Shown here piece by piece: positions 1 to 7,695 of a DNA stretch of 64,000 nucleotides. The DNA is from CAVTWH01 sp963738365 (GTDB lineage Bacteria; Actinomycetota; Actinomycetes; Mycobacteriales; Micromonosporaceae). Location of the stretch: NCBI GenBank assembly GCA_963738365.1, contig CAVTWH010000007.1, positions 1,240,001 to 1,304,000 on the forward strand. The letters run 5' to 3'. Every line of letters starts with the position of its first letter. The stretch's first letter is position 1. Under the pieces are notes generated by a model, which saw nothing but the letters and a program-made list of their open reading frames with translations, was not told where the DNA came from and made no database searches. A program made the position numbers and the translations under genes.

Positions 1-883
1 TCAGCCCGGTGTTCCAGGCGCTGACCGACGAGCTGACCCGGCAGCCGGAGCCGCCCGGCGGCGGCGAGCTGGCGGCCGGCGAGCTGGCGGCGGGCGAGCT
101 GGGGGCCGGCGAGCTGGGTGCGGGGCTGCTGGGCGTCGGGCTGCTCGGCCGCACCGAGGGCGACTGGCTCTGCGGCGGCGGGCTGTTGCCGTCCGGGGCG
201 ACCGCCCGGCCGGTGCTCGGCGAGATCATGCCGGCGCACAGTCCGCGGCTGGCCAGGCCGGCCGCGATCTGCGGGATGGCCTGCACGGTGTTGGCCGGCC
301 AGTCGTGCATGAGGATGACCTGGCCGTTGGTGAGCCGGCCGTTGGCCGCCACGATGGACGAGACGCTGGCGCCGTTCCAGTCCTGCGAGTCGACGTCCCA
401 GATGATTTCGGTCAGCCCGTACTGGGCCTCCACCGACTTGAGCGTCGAGTTGGTCTCGCCGTACGGCGGCCGGAACAGTTTCGGCGCCGTCCCGGTGATC
501 TGGCGGATGGCGTTCTGGGTGTTGCCGATCTCGGTGTTCATCTGGGACGTGCTCAGCTGGGTCATGTGCGGGTGGTCCCAGCTGTGGTTGCCGATCCACA
601 TGCCGGCGGCGGCGGTCGCCTGGACCAGCGACGGGTTGGGCTGGGCGTTCTGGCCCTCGTCGAAGAAGGTGGCCCGCATGCCGGCCGACTTGAGGGCGTT
701 GAGCAGGTTCTGGGTGTTGCCCGGGGTGGGGCCGTCGTCGAAGGTGATGCCGACGTACCCGTTGCAGGTGGCGGCCTGCGACGATGGCGCGGCCAGCGCG
801 ACCGCCGCGACGGTACCGACCGCGGCGGCTGCGAGCGTCACCGCGCTGGCCAGGACTTTCCTGGTGATGCGTGTGGAAGGCAT
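1..883 (-). CDS. Secreted polysaccharide deacetylase with C-terminal CBM2-like module, 3' end cut by window
   Basis: The 294 visible residues begin at ATG 881-883, preceded by a GGAG ribosome site. Residues 1-38 form a Tat/Sec-type signal peptide ending ...SSQAA. The NodB fold follows with all its motifs: TFDDGP (about 47-52), a GNHSWDH zinc-binding motif, RPPYGE, DVDSQDW and a late ILMHD. A Ser/Pro/Ala linker of repeated SSPA units then leads to CRVSSSVSAWNTG, which matches the start of a family 2 carbohydrate-binding module. The family removes N- or O-acetyl groups from chitin, peptidoglycan or xylan; a CBM2 points to a plant or chitin polymer outside the cell. The substrate is not determinable here. 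The gene continues beyond base 1. Confidence 0.9.
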   Translation of the reverse strand, partial: MPSTRITRKVLASAVTLAAAAVGTVAAVALAAPSSQAATCNGYVGITFDDGPTPGNTQNLLNALKSAGMRATFFDEGQNAQPNPSLVQATAAAGMWIGNHSWDHPHMTQLSTSQMNTEIGNTQNAIRQITGTAPKLFRPPYGETNSTLKSVEAQYGLTEIIWDVDSQDWNGASVSSIVAANGRLTNGQVILMHDWPANTVQAIPQIAAGLASRGLCAGMISPSTGRAVAPDGNSPPPQSQSPSVRPSSPTPSSPAPSSPAPSSPAASSPAASSPPPGGSGCRVSSSVSAWNTGL

Positions 884-1251
884 TGCCTCTCCTCGGGTGC
901 GGCCGATGGCCGCCGGGGTTGCGCATTCGGCGGTGTCGGCTGGGTCTAACGGGGGACGGCGGTACGTGGCCGGCTGCCGCTACCCGGCGGGGATGCCCGT
1001 GGTGCCCGCCGGTGCGGAAGGGTGATGGCCGGAGGACATTGAAACATTCGGAACTATCGTCGGACAAGTTTCGAAGAGGGCTGTCCTCAGTGGTTGGCTT
1101 CCGGACCGGCCGGGTGGGGATATCGGCAGATCACCGACGGGAACCGCGCGATACGTCCGGCGCGGCGGCTTCGACAAAACCCGAAAGTTACCGGTCCACG
1201 CCGGCCGGACCGGGCGCGGACCGGCACGGTGGCGAGGCGGATGGACGCGCC
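884..1251. other. Intergenic region, no gene supported
   Basis: This 368-bp stretch separates two minus-strand genes and must hold the deacetylase promoter. The only AT-richer patch is about 1040-1075, where GAAAC and GTTTC half-sites (minus strand) lie 22 bp apart. That patch is a candidate operator but is unproven. No open frame here has the codon bias of the neighbours. Confidence 0.5.
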
Positions 1252-1539
1252 TCAGTCCCGGATGGTCAGCCGGATCGACACCGTGTCGCCCAACTCCACC
1301 CGCTCCGCCCGGCGCACGTCGGTCCGCACCGGCACCAGGTAGCGGCCGTCCTTGGGGAACAGCGAGGTGCGCCAGGCGGTGTCACCGATCCGGGCGGTCG
1401 CCGGGATGCAGCCCCAGCCGTAGCTGACCATCGGCGCGGCGGCGGCGATGTCCCGACACTGCTCGTCCGGGACGGTCACGAAGTGCCAGGGCGCGGGCCC
1501 GCGCCAGAACCAGATCTCGCCGCTGAACCGCAGCTCCAT
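1252..1539 (-). CDS. DUF1905 family protein
   Basis: This 95-residue protein starts MELRFSGEIWFW and contains the DUF1905 pattern: an N-terminal beta strand with WxWxGP-like residues, a VPDE turn, a central GWGCIPATARIG and a C-terminal LGDTVSIRLTI. DUF1905 proteins are small all-beta cytosolic proteins of unknown biochemical role. I chose the start at 1539 because a TATAGT box lies exactly six bases upstream (1546-1551), which fits leaderless transcription. Longer upstream starts would add about 90 residues that do not look like a protein. The gene stands alone between the deacetylase and a divergent VOC gene. Confidence 0.8.
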   Translation of the reverse strand: MELRFSGEIWFWRGPAPWHFVTVPDEQCRDIAAAAPMVSYGWGCIPATARIGDTAWRTSLFPKDGRYLVPVRTDVRRAERVELGDTVSIRLTIRD

Positions 1540-1545
1540 CCGGCC

Positions 1546-1551
1546 ACTATA
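1546..1551 (-). promoter_or_regulatory. -10 box of a leaderless promoter
   Basis: TATAGT on the minus strand, six bases before the ATG at 1539, with no ribosome site in between. It sets the start of the DUF1905 gene. Confidence 0.6.
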
Positions 1552-1847
1552 GGTACCACCGGCCACGTCGGCCGGGCCGCCGCAAACCGTCGACCGGAGT
1601 GCCCGAACCCGCTCCGGCGGCATCGGCCCAGCGCCTACCATGGTGCTCGCACCTGTTGCAGCGCACCGCCGTCCGGCAGGCGCGACGATTCCGCGCGTGA
1701 GCCACGCAGCTCTTCCCTTCGACGCTCGGGGTACGGCCGCGCCGGCTCTCCGCGCCCGTGCCCGGCGCATGACCGGGACCGGACGACGACGTCCGCACCC
1801 GCGTACCGGCAACGATCCACTCCGCGAAGGAGCGAGGTGTTCCGCGC

Positions 1848-2291
1848 ATGGACTTCAGACTCGAGGTCGTCGTCCTTCCCGTCACCGACGTCGACCGGGC
1901 CAGGCGGTTCTACGAGGCGCTGGGCTGGCGGCTGGACGCCGAGTTCGCCGCCGGCGACTTCCGGTTGGTGCAGCTGACCCCGCCCGGCTCCGGGTGCTCG
2001 GTCATTTTCGGTGCCGGTCTCACCACGGCGCAGCCGGGCTCGGCGCAGGGCCTGCACCTGGCCGTCAACGACATCGAGGCGGCCCGGGACGAACTGGTCG
2101 GCCGGGGCGTCGAGGTCAGCGAGGTGTTCCACGACGCCGGTGGCGTCTTCCACCACGGCGGTACGCAGGCCCGGGTGGCCGGGCTCGCTCCGCAGCGGCA
2201 GAGCTACGCCTCGTTCGCCTCGTTCAGCGACCCGGACGGCAACGGCTGGCTGCTGCAGGAGATCACCACCCGGCTGCCCGGCCGGGTGTGA
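1848..2291 (+). CDS. VOC (glyoxalase/bleomycin-resistance fold) protein
   Basis: The 147-residue protein has two beta-alpha-beta-beta-beta modules. The first begins LEVVVLPVTDVDRARRFYEALGW and the second carries GLHLAVNDIEAARDEL. It ends with the typical SFSDPDGNGWLLQEI strand. Members bind metals or hydrophobic small molecules as lyases, dioxygenases or drug-binding proteins; the substrate cannot be read from the sequence. A ribosome site (AAGGAGCGAGG) precedes the ATG. It is the first gene of a run that includes a 62-residue protein and a disulfide reductase, so a role in handling a reactive or aromatic compound is plausible but inferred. Confidence 0.85.
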   Translation: MDFRLEVVVLPVTDVDRARRFYEALGWRLDAEFAAGDFRLVQLTPPGSGCSVIFGAGLTTAQPGSAQGLHLAVNDIEAARDELVGRGVEVSEVFHDAGGVFHHGGTQARVAGLAPQRQSYASFASFSDPDGNGWLLQEITTRLPGRV

Positions 2292-2363
2292 CCACGCCAG
2301 CGGCCGGCCGGGCGACGGTCGTCCGCGCCGGCTGCCCCGGGACGGGCAACGGAGGGGGACAGG

Positions 2364-2552
2364 ATGGATGTGACGGCACTGACCGCGCTGCTGCGCGAGG
2401 CCGAGGTGCACCACGGCGGGTACGAGCCGACCGCACCGCCGCACCACTGGTCGGACTGGTACGCCGCCTACATCGTCGCCCGGCAGGCCGGGCGCGGTGA
2501 ATCCGAAGCCGCCGCGGACGCCGGCGCGTACCTGGCGGCGATGCCGCGGTGA
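2364..2552 (+). CDS. Small conserved-looking protein next to VOC gene
   Basis: This 62-residue protein has a strong GGAGGGGG ribosome site and a codon bias like its neighbours. It reads as two helices with an aromatic HHWSDWYAAYI segment in the middle. Small proteins of this shape commonly sit beside VOC genes in actinomycetes, but no function is known to me. Its TGA overlaps the GTG start of the following reductase by four bases, which indicates translational coupling. Confidence 0.75.
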   Translation: MDVTALTALLREAEVHHGGYEPTAPPHHWSDWYAAYIVARQAGRGESEAAADAGAYLAAMPR

Positions 2553-3901
2553 GCGACGACTACGACGTCATCGTGCTGGGCGGTGGGGCGCCGGGCGAGC
2601 ACTGCGCCGGCGCCCTGGCCGACGCGGGCGCCCGGGTCGCCCTGGTCGAACGGGCGCTGGTCGGCGGGGAGTGCTCGTACTACGCCTGCATCCCGTCGAA
2701 GACCCTGCTGCGCCCGGGCGAGGCGGTCCAGGCGGCGCGGGACGCCGCGGGCACCGCACAGGTCGACGTGGCAGCCGCGTTGGCCTGGCGTGACTTCGAG
2801 GTCTCCGGCTACTCCGACGCCGGGCAGGAGCAGTGGCTGGCCGGCAAGGGGATCACCCTGATCCGGGGCGAGGGCCGGCTGGCCGGCGTCGGCGTCGTCG
2901 AGGTGGCCGGCGCGGCGTACACCGCGCGGCACGTGGTCCTGGCGACCGGCTCGTCGCCGGTCCTGCCGCCGGTGGACGGCCTGGCCGCACTGGACGGCGT
3001 GTGGACCAACCGGGAGGTGACCGGCCTGCGGGAGGTGCCGCGCCGGCTGCTGATCCTCGGTGGTGGCGCGGTCGGGGTGGAGATGGCGCAGGCCCTGCGC
3101 CGGCTGGGTGCGCAGGTGGTACTGGTCGAGTCGGGTCCGCACCTGCTCGGCCGGGAGCCGGCGGCGCTGGGCGAGGCGCTCGGCGGGGTGCTGCGCCGGG
3201 ACGGCGTCGAAGTCGTGCTCGGCGTGCAGGCCAGCGCCGCCCGGCGCGCGGGTGAGGCGTACCTGCTCGACCTCGCCGACGGCCGGCAGCTGCGCGGTGA
3301 CCGGCTGCTGGTGGCTACCGGCCGGCGTCCCCGGGTGGACGGCCTCGGCCTGGACAGCGTCGGTGTGGCCGCCGACGGGCACGGCATCCCGGTCGATGCC
3401 CGGATGTCGGCGGGCGAGCGGCTCTGGGCCATCGGCGACTGCACCGGCCAGTGGCTGTTCACCCACATGGGGGAGTACCAGGGCGACGTGGTGGCCGCCA
3501 ACATCATGGGCGAGCCACGGGAGGTGGACTACACCGCGGTGCCCCGGGTGATCTACACCGACCCGCACGCCGCCGCCGTCGGTGCGACGCAGGCCCGGTT
3601 CAGCGCCACCGTGCCGCTGTCCGGGGCGCCCCGGGCGTCCACCTACAGCCGCGCCTACGCCGAGTCGAACGGCTTCCTCACGCTGCTCAGCGACGGCGAG
3701 CGACTGACCGGGGCGTACGCGCTCGGGCCGGAGGCCGGGGAGTGGCTGCAGCAGGCCACGCTGGCCATCCGCGCCCGGGTGCCGCTGGCCGTGCTGCGCG
3801 ATACCATCCAGCCGTTCCCGAGCTTCTCGGAGCTGTTCGGCTCCGGGCTCAAGCTGCTGCGCACACAGCTGGCAGCGGCGCCCGCGCCGGCCGGCGCCTG
3901 A
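2549..3901 (+). CDS. Class I pyridine nucleotide-disulfide oxidoreductase (dihydrolipoamide dehydrogenase/mercuric reductase-like)
   Basis: The 450-residue flavoprotein has an N-terminal FAD motif (VLGGGAPGEHCA), the redox disulfide in GGECSYYACIPSK (two Cys four residues apart, as in lipoamide dehydrogenases), a central NAD(P) motif (LILGGGAVGVEMA) and the second FAD motif (LWAIGDCTG). The dimerisation domain starts at about residue 330. The usual C-terminal His-Glu active-site pair (HxxxxE) is not evident, so the electron acceptor may differ from lipoamide. The GTG start overlaps the upstream stop. It probably shuttles NAD(P)H electrons to a disulfide, quinone or metal in the cytoplasm; the substrate is unknown. 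Confidence 0.85.
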   Translation: MSDDYDVIVLGGGAPGEHCAGALADAGARVALVERALVGGECSYYACIPSKTLLRPGEAVQAARDAAGTAQVDVAAALAWRDFEVSGYSDAGQEQWLAGKGITLIRGEGRLAGVGVVEVAGAAYTARHVVLATGSSPVLPPVDGLAALDGVWTNREVTGLREVPRRLLILGGGAVGVEMAQALRRLGAQVVLVESGPHLLGREPAALGEALGGVLRRDGVEVVLGVQASAARRAGEAYLLDLADGRQLRGDRLLVATGRRPRVDGLGLDSVGVAADGHGIPVDARMSAGERLWAIGDCTGQWLFTHMGEYQGDVVAANIMGEPREVDYTAVPRVIYTDPHAAAVGATQARFSATVPLSGAPRASTYSRAYAESNGFLTLLSDGERLTGAYALGPEAGEWLQQATLAIRARVPLAVLRDTIQPFPSFSELFGSGLKLLRTQLAAAPAPAGA

Positions 3902-3924
3902 CACTCCACGTCCTGGGAGGACCT

Positions 3925-4677
3925 GTGCAGTCGATGCCCCTCGAGCCGGCGCTGTCCGGTCGTACCGTCGTGGTGATCGGTGGCAGCGCCGGCATCGGAC
4001 TGGCGACCGCGCGCCAGGTCCGCGCGGCTGGCGCCGAGGTGATCCTGGTGGGCCGGGACCAGCAGCGGCTGGACGCGGCCGCCGCCGAGGTGACGGCCGC
4101 CGGATCGGCGGCCTTCGACGCCACCGATCCGGGCCGGCTGGAGCGGTTCTTCGCCGACCTTCCCGCCGCGGTCGACCACGTGCTGGTGACCGCCGGCAGC
4201 CCGTACTACGGGCGGCTGCCTGACCTGGACCTCGCCGACGTGCGCCGGTACGTGGGCGCGGCGCTGAGCCTGCCACTGGCGCTGGCCCGGGCCGCGGACG
4301 GCCGCATCCGACCGCCGGGCAGCCTGCTGTTCGTGGGCGGTACCGGCGCCCGCCGCCCGGCGCCCGGACTGGCCGTGACAGCGGCGCTGACCGCCGCGCT
4401 GCCGGCGCTGGTGGCCAATCTGGCGCTGGAGGTGGCGCCGGTGCGGGTCAACCTGATCGCGGCCGGTTTCGTGGATACGCCGCTGTCGGCCCGGCTGCTC
4501 GGTGACGACCTGGACCGGCGCCGTGAGCAGCTGCGCGGTAGCCTGCCGATCCGGCGCGTCGTCCAGCCGGCCGACGTCGCGGCGCTGGCCGTGCACCTGA
4601 TGACGAACACGGCGCTCACCGGCGCGACGTACGACATCGACGGTGGACAACAACTTGTCCCGGCGGCCGCCGGCTGA
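3925..4677 (+). CDS. Atypical SDR oxidoreductase lacking the YxxxK pair
   Basis: The 250-residue Rossmann protein starts at GTG 3925 behind GGGAGG (ATG 3934 is an alternative). It has the cofactor motif VIGGSAGIGLATA and the C-terminal signature RVNLIAAGFVDTP. Where an SDR normally has Ser and Tyr-x-x-x-Lys, this protein reads GLAVTAALTAALPAL, so the catalytic Tyr and Lys are absent. It may bind NAD(P) without classical hydride transfer, or use other residues. It lies 23 bp after the reductase and 15 bp before the isomerase/DUF3237 gene, so it is probably co-transcribed with both. Confidence 0.85.
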   Translation: MQSMPLEPALSGRTVVVIGGSAGIGLATARQVRAAGAEVILVGRDQQRLDAAAAEVTAAGSAAFDATDPGRLERFFADLPAAVDHVLVTAGSPYYGRLPDLDLADVRRYVGAALSLPLALARAADGRIRPPGSLLFVGGTGARRPAPGLAVTAALTAALPALVANLALEVAPVRVNLIAAGFVDTPLSARLLGDDLDRRREQLRGSLPIRRVVQPADVAALAVHLMTNTALTGATYDIDGGQQLVPAAAG

Positions 4678-4692
4678 GCGCTGGGAGAGGGC

Positions 4693-5460
4693 ATGGAGTT
4701 CCTGGTCGAGTTCGACCTCACGGTGCCGGACGGTACACCGGAGGACGAGCGGCGCCGCCGCGACACCGCCGAGACGGCCGCCGCCGCCGAACTGGCGCGG
4801 CGGGGCCAGCTGGTACGGCTGTGGACACCGCAGGCCAGCCCTGGCGAGCGGCGCGCCATGGGCGTGTACCGGGCCGGCAGCCGTACCGAGCTGGATGCGC
4901 TGCTGGCCGCCCTACCGCTGGCGGACTGGATGGACGTGACCGTCACCGAACTGCGACCGCACCCGAACGACCCGGCGCCACCGGCCGGCCCCGACGGCCT
5001 TCCGCTGCCCCGGCTGACTCTGGTGTACCACCTGGAGGTCAGCCTCGGCGCGCCGCTGGAGCTCGGTGACACGCCGGCCGGGCGGCGGCGGTTCATCCCG
5101 CTGACCGGGGGTACGTTCACCGGCCCGCAGCTGTCCGGGACGCTCGTGCCGGGGGTGAGCGCCGACTGGCAGACCGTCCTGCCGGACGGCACCGCGCTCG
5201 GCGACGTCCGGTACACCCTGCGCACGCAGGCCGGTGACCTGATCGCCGTGCGGGCCCGTTCGGTCCGCCACGGCAGCCCCGAGGTGCTGGCCCGGCTGGC
5301 CCGGGGTGACACCGTCGACCCGGCCGCCTACGTCTTCCGCGGGATCACCGGGATCGAGACGGCCGCGCCGGCCCTCGACTGGCTCAACAAGGGCGTCTTC
5401 GTCACGGTCGGCGCCCGCTTGCCGGCCGGTGTGGCCTACGAAACCTACCTGGTGGGCTGA
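4693..5460 (+). CDS. Muconolactone isomerase-like domain fused to DUF3237
   Basis: The 255-residue protein joins two domains. Residues 1-93 resemble muconolactone delta-isomerase (MEFLVEFDLTVP at the start, a RLWTPQ strand, and a DWMDVTVTEL end), a small ferredoxin-like fold. Residues 112-255 match DUF3237 (LTGGTFTGPQLSGTLVPGVSADWQ, then TLRTQAGDLIAVRARSVRHG). In catabolic pathways the first fold isomerises muconolactone, and DUF3237 is a beta-barrel of unknown role. The fusion and the operon with an SDR and a flavin reductase suggest ring or lactone chemistry, which is inference. GGGAGAGGG serves as ribosome site. The last 16 bp overlap the convergent monooxygenase gene. Confidence 0.85.
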   Translation: MEFLVEFDLTVPDGTPEDERRRRDTAETAAAAELARRGQLVRLWTPQASPGERRAMGVYRAGSRTELDALLAALPLADWMDVTVTELRPHPNDPAPPAGPDGLPLPRLTLVYHLEVSLGAPLELGDTPAGRRRFIPLTGGTFTGPQLSGTLVPGVSADWQTVLPDGTALGDVRYTLRTQAGDLIAVRARSVRHGSPEVLARLARGDTVDPAAYVFRGITGIETAAPALDWLNKGVFVTVGARLPAGVAYETYLVG

Positions 5461-6857
5461 GCCGGCCCCGCTGTCGCGCTCGGCGGCGTCGGCCCGGCTG
5501 GCCCGGTCGACGGTATCGGCCGGGTCGACGGTGTCGGCCTGGTTAGTGGTGTCGGCCTGGTTGGTGGTGTCGGCCCGGTCGCGCCTGGCAGCTGTGTCGG
5601 ACCGGCCCGCCTGAGGATTCCAGCCGGCCGGGCGGCGCCGACCACGATCCGGGCCAGGCCCCGGACGCCGACCATGCGCCGCAGGTTGCGTACGGAGAAG
5701 AACTCGTCGACCGGGACGGCGCCGGTGAGCACGCCGAGGAACCGGCTGCTCTGCGCCGGGTCGGCGGCGACGGCGGGGAACAGCACCGCGCCGACCGGGT
5801 CGGGGCGGAACGCGGCGAGCCGGGTGGTCAGGTCGTACATGGGTCGCCGGGCGGTGTCCCGGGCCCGGTGGTAGCCGGCCAGCGCCGCGGTCAGTGACCC
5901 GGTACCGCCGAGTCCGGCGAGCACGGCGTCGGCCAGCGCCGCGGCGTCCCGCAGCGCGTTGCCGATGCCCTGGCCGCTGATCGGGTCCATCACCAGGCCG
6001 GCGTCGCCGGCCAGCGCCCAGCCCGGCCCGGCCGGCCTGCGGAACAGGTTGGGCAGGTCGACAGTGGCCCGCAGGTGCTCCGCCGGGCGGGCGGCGGCCA
6101 GCCGCTCGCCGAGGTCGGCGACGGCACCCACGGCGGCCCGGAAGCCGGCGTCCAGGTCGGCGCGCAGCGCCGGGAAGGCGGCGGCCGGTACGGCGAGGTA
6201 GACGATGGTGAGCCCGTCGCCGGTGGGCCACAGGCCGACCAGCCGGTCGGGCAGCTGGTACACCTCCCCGCCGGTCACCGGCAGGTCGGCGAAGTACCCG
6301 TAGCAGGCGGCCGAGCCGACCGGGCGGGCCCGGTAGGTGCCGGCGCTGACCGCCCGGGCGACGCTGGAGTGCTTGCCGTCCGCCCCGATGACCAGCGGCG
6401 CGCACAGCTGGCGGGCGGCGCCTGTGCCCCGGGCGTGCCCGCGGACCCCGCTGATCCGGCCCTCGTCCGCGGTCAGCTCCGTGACCGTGAAGCCCTCGTG
6501 CAGCTGCACACCGGCGACGCGGGCCGCGTCGACCAGGACGCTGTCCAGCAGGGTGCGCCGTGGACTGTAGACGGCGTGCACACCGTCGACGCTGGGGTAG
6601 GCGCCGTGCACGGTGACACCGGCGGCGGTGAAGCTCAGCGTGGTGGAGGCGGGCGTGGCGGCGGCGAGCCGGTCCAGCAGCCCCCAGTCGCGCAGCAGCG
6701 CCACGCCGGGCAGCTGCACCTGGTGGGTGGAGAGGGTGTCGCTGGGGAACCGGGCCCGGTCCACGGCGGCCACCCGCAGGCCCTGCCGGGCCAGCAGCAT
6801 CGCGGTGGCCGCCCCGGCCACCCGGGTGCCGACCACGATCACGTCGTACCGATCCAT
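5445..6857 (-). CDS. FAD-dependent monooxygenase (PHBH/GGR-like)
   Basis: The 470-residue flavoprotein starts at ATG 6857 (MDRYDVIVVGTRVAGA, the dinucleotide-binding motif; a GGGGG tract precedes it). It carries the second FAD motif WALAGDAGLVMDPISGQGIGNALRDA near residue 285 and a DG-type motif (LVIGADGKHSSVARA) near 155. The family hydroxylates or epoxidises aromatic and isoprenoid substrates with NAD(P)H and oxygen. The last 50 residues are Pro/Thr repeats (TRPTPLTRPTP type) with no catalytic role expected. It is divergent from a TetR gene 88 bp away with palindromes between them, so that repressor probably controls it. Confidence 0.85.
   Translation of the reverse strand: MDRYDVIVVGTRVAGAATAMLLARQGLRVAAVDRARFPSDTLSTHQVQLPGVALLRDWGLLDRLAAATPASTTLSFTAAGVTVHGAYPSVDGVHAVYSPRRTLLDSVLVDAARVAGVQLHEGFTVTELTADEGRISGVRGHARGTGAARQLCAPLVIGADGKHSSVARAVSAGTYRARPVGSAACYGYFADLPVTGGEVYQLPDRLVGLWPTGDGLTIVYLAVPAAAFPALRADLDAGFRAAVGAVADLGERLAAARPAEHLRATVDLPNLFRRPAGPGWALAGDAGLVMDPISGQGIGNALRDAAALADAVLAGLGGTGSLTAALAGYHRARDTARRPMYDLTTRLAAFRPDPVGAVLFPAVAADPAQSSRFLGVLTGAVPVDEFFSVRNLRRMVGVRGLARIVVGAARPAGILRRAGPTQLPGATGPTPPTRPTPLTRPTPSTRPIPSTGPAGPTPPSATAGPAQPTR
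5496..5590 (-). repeat. Imperfect tandem repeats coding a Pro/Thr tail
   Basis: Imperfect 15-bp units of the type GTGTCGGCCTGGTTG on the plus strand encode the Pro-Thr-Arg tail of the flavin monooxygenase. Such tracts change length by slippage. Confidence 0.6.
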
Positions 6858-6904
6858 CAGGCCCCCGCAGATGATCCGGCCGTCCGCGATGGCCGGCGCG
6901 TTTT

Positions 6905-6939
6905 GATACAGCGTATCGTAACAGCGTCGCGCTACGCTG
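6905..6939. promoter_or_regulatory. Tandem palindromes between monooxygenase and TetR genes
   Basis: Two inverted repeats lie in the 88-bp divergent gap. The first is GATAC-AGC-GTATC (6905-6917), a perfect 5-bp arm palindrome. The second is CAGCGT-N6-ACGCTG (6922-6939). The second overlaps TACGCT (6933-6938), which is seven bases before the TetR ATG and looks like its -10 box. They are likely operators for the adjacent TetR protein. Confidence 0.65.
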
Positions 6940-6945
6940 CCAGGC

Positions 6946-7569
6946 ATGGGACGACCCCGCCGGCACGGCGAGCAGACCCGGGCCGCGCTGCTGGCCGCCG
7001 GAGCCGAGTTGCTGCACACCGAGGGCCGCCAGGCGGTCACCGTGCGCCGGGTCGCCGACGCGGTAGGTACCAGCACCCGCGCCGTCTACAGCCTCTTCGG
7101 CGACAAGGACGGCCTGCTGCGCGCGCTGTCCGAGGACGTCGCCGAGACCATGCGCCGCCACCACGAGGAGATCCCCGAGCGCGCCGACCCGATCGCCGAG
7201 ATCGTCGAACTGGCGCTCGGCTACCGGGCCGCCGCGCTGGAGAAACCCAACCTCTACGGCGTCTTCTTCGACGAGGTACGCCTGGGCGCCGACCCCGACG
7301 ACGAACTGTTCGCCCTCGTCTACCGCAGCTTCGACCGGGTGCTGCGCACCATCCGGCGGTGCCTGGCGCAGGGCCGCTTCCCCGGCCGGGACGAGTTCGC
7401 CGTCGGCCGGTTCCTCTACGCCCTGGTCCACGGCCTCGCCTCGCTGGAACTGCGCGGCATCCTCGGCCCGCCCGACAGCGCCGCCCAGCTCTGGGACAGC
7501 TCGGTCCGGGCCGCGCTGGCCGGCCTCCAGCAGCCGGCCCCGGCGCCGGGTAACGACGCTGGCCGCTGA
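6946..7569 (+). CDS. TetR family repressor
   Basis: The 207-residue protein has an N-terminal helix-turn-helix (TVRRVADAVGTSTRAVYSLFGDKDGLLRA, residues about 27-55) and an alpha-helical ligand domain with a central FFDEVRLGA. It is a cytosolic DNA-binding repressor released by a small ligand. TACGCT seven bases before the ATG suggests a leaderless message. It lies divergent from the flavin monooxygenase with palindromes in the shared gap, so local autoregulation and control of that enzyme are expected. Its ligand is probably the monooxygenase substrate or product, by analogy with similar pairs. Confidence 0.9.
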   Translation: MGRPRRHGEQTRAALLAAGAELLHTEGRQAVTVRRVADAVGTSTRAVYSLFGDKDGLLRALSEDVAETMRRHHEEIPERADPIAEIVELALGYRAAALEKPNLYGVFFDEVRLGADPDDELFALVYRSFDRVLRTIRRCLAQGRFPGRDEFAVGRFLYALVHGLASLELRGILGPPDSAAQLWDSSVRAALAGLQQPAPAPGNDAGR

Positions 7570-7661
7570 ACCGCCGCCGCGGCGCCGCGCGCGCCGGTAG
7601 GGTCGGATGGCTGGACCGCACGGGTCGCCGGACCCTGGGTACCGCGCTACCGGCGGGACAG

Positions 7662-7682
7662 GCTTGACACAGAGCGTCAAGC
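7662..7682 (+). promoter_or_regulatory. Inverted repeat before the P-type ATPase gene
   Basis: GCTTGAC-N7-GTCAAGC, perfect 7-bp arms, ends just before the GGGGAG ribosome site of the ATPase. It may be an operator or an RNA hairpin that gates translation. There is no T-run, so it is unlikely to be a terminator of the TetR gene. Confidence 0.55.
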
Positions 7683-7695
7683 CCGGGGAGACAGC

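Noticed and set aside
1040..1075. Xylan- or cellulose-type operator before the deacetylase
   Set aside because: GAAAC/GTTTC half-sites are 22 bp apart and do not form a tight palindrome, so I only mention them.
2468..4276. Long minus-strand reading frame opposite the reductase and SDR genes
   Set aside because: It is the GC-rich complement of real genes; its residues are Arg/Pro/Gly-rich with no motif, and the plus-strand genes have clear motifs and ribosome sites.
4912..7680. 922-codon minus-strand frame
   Set aside because: It overlaps four genes with strong motifs, and its product is low-complexity Arg/Gly/Pro.
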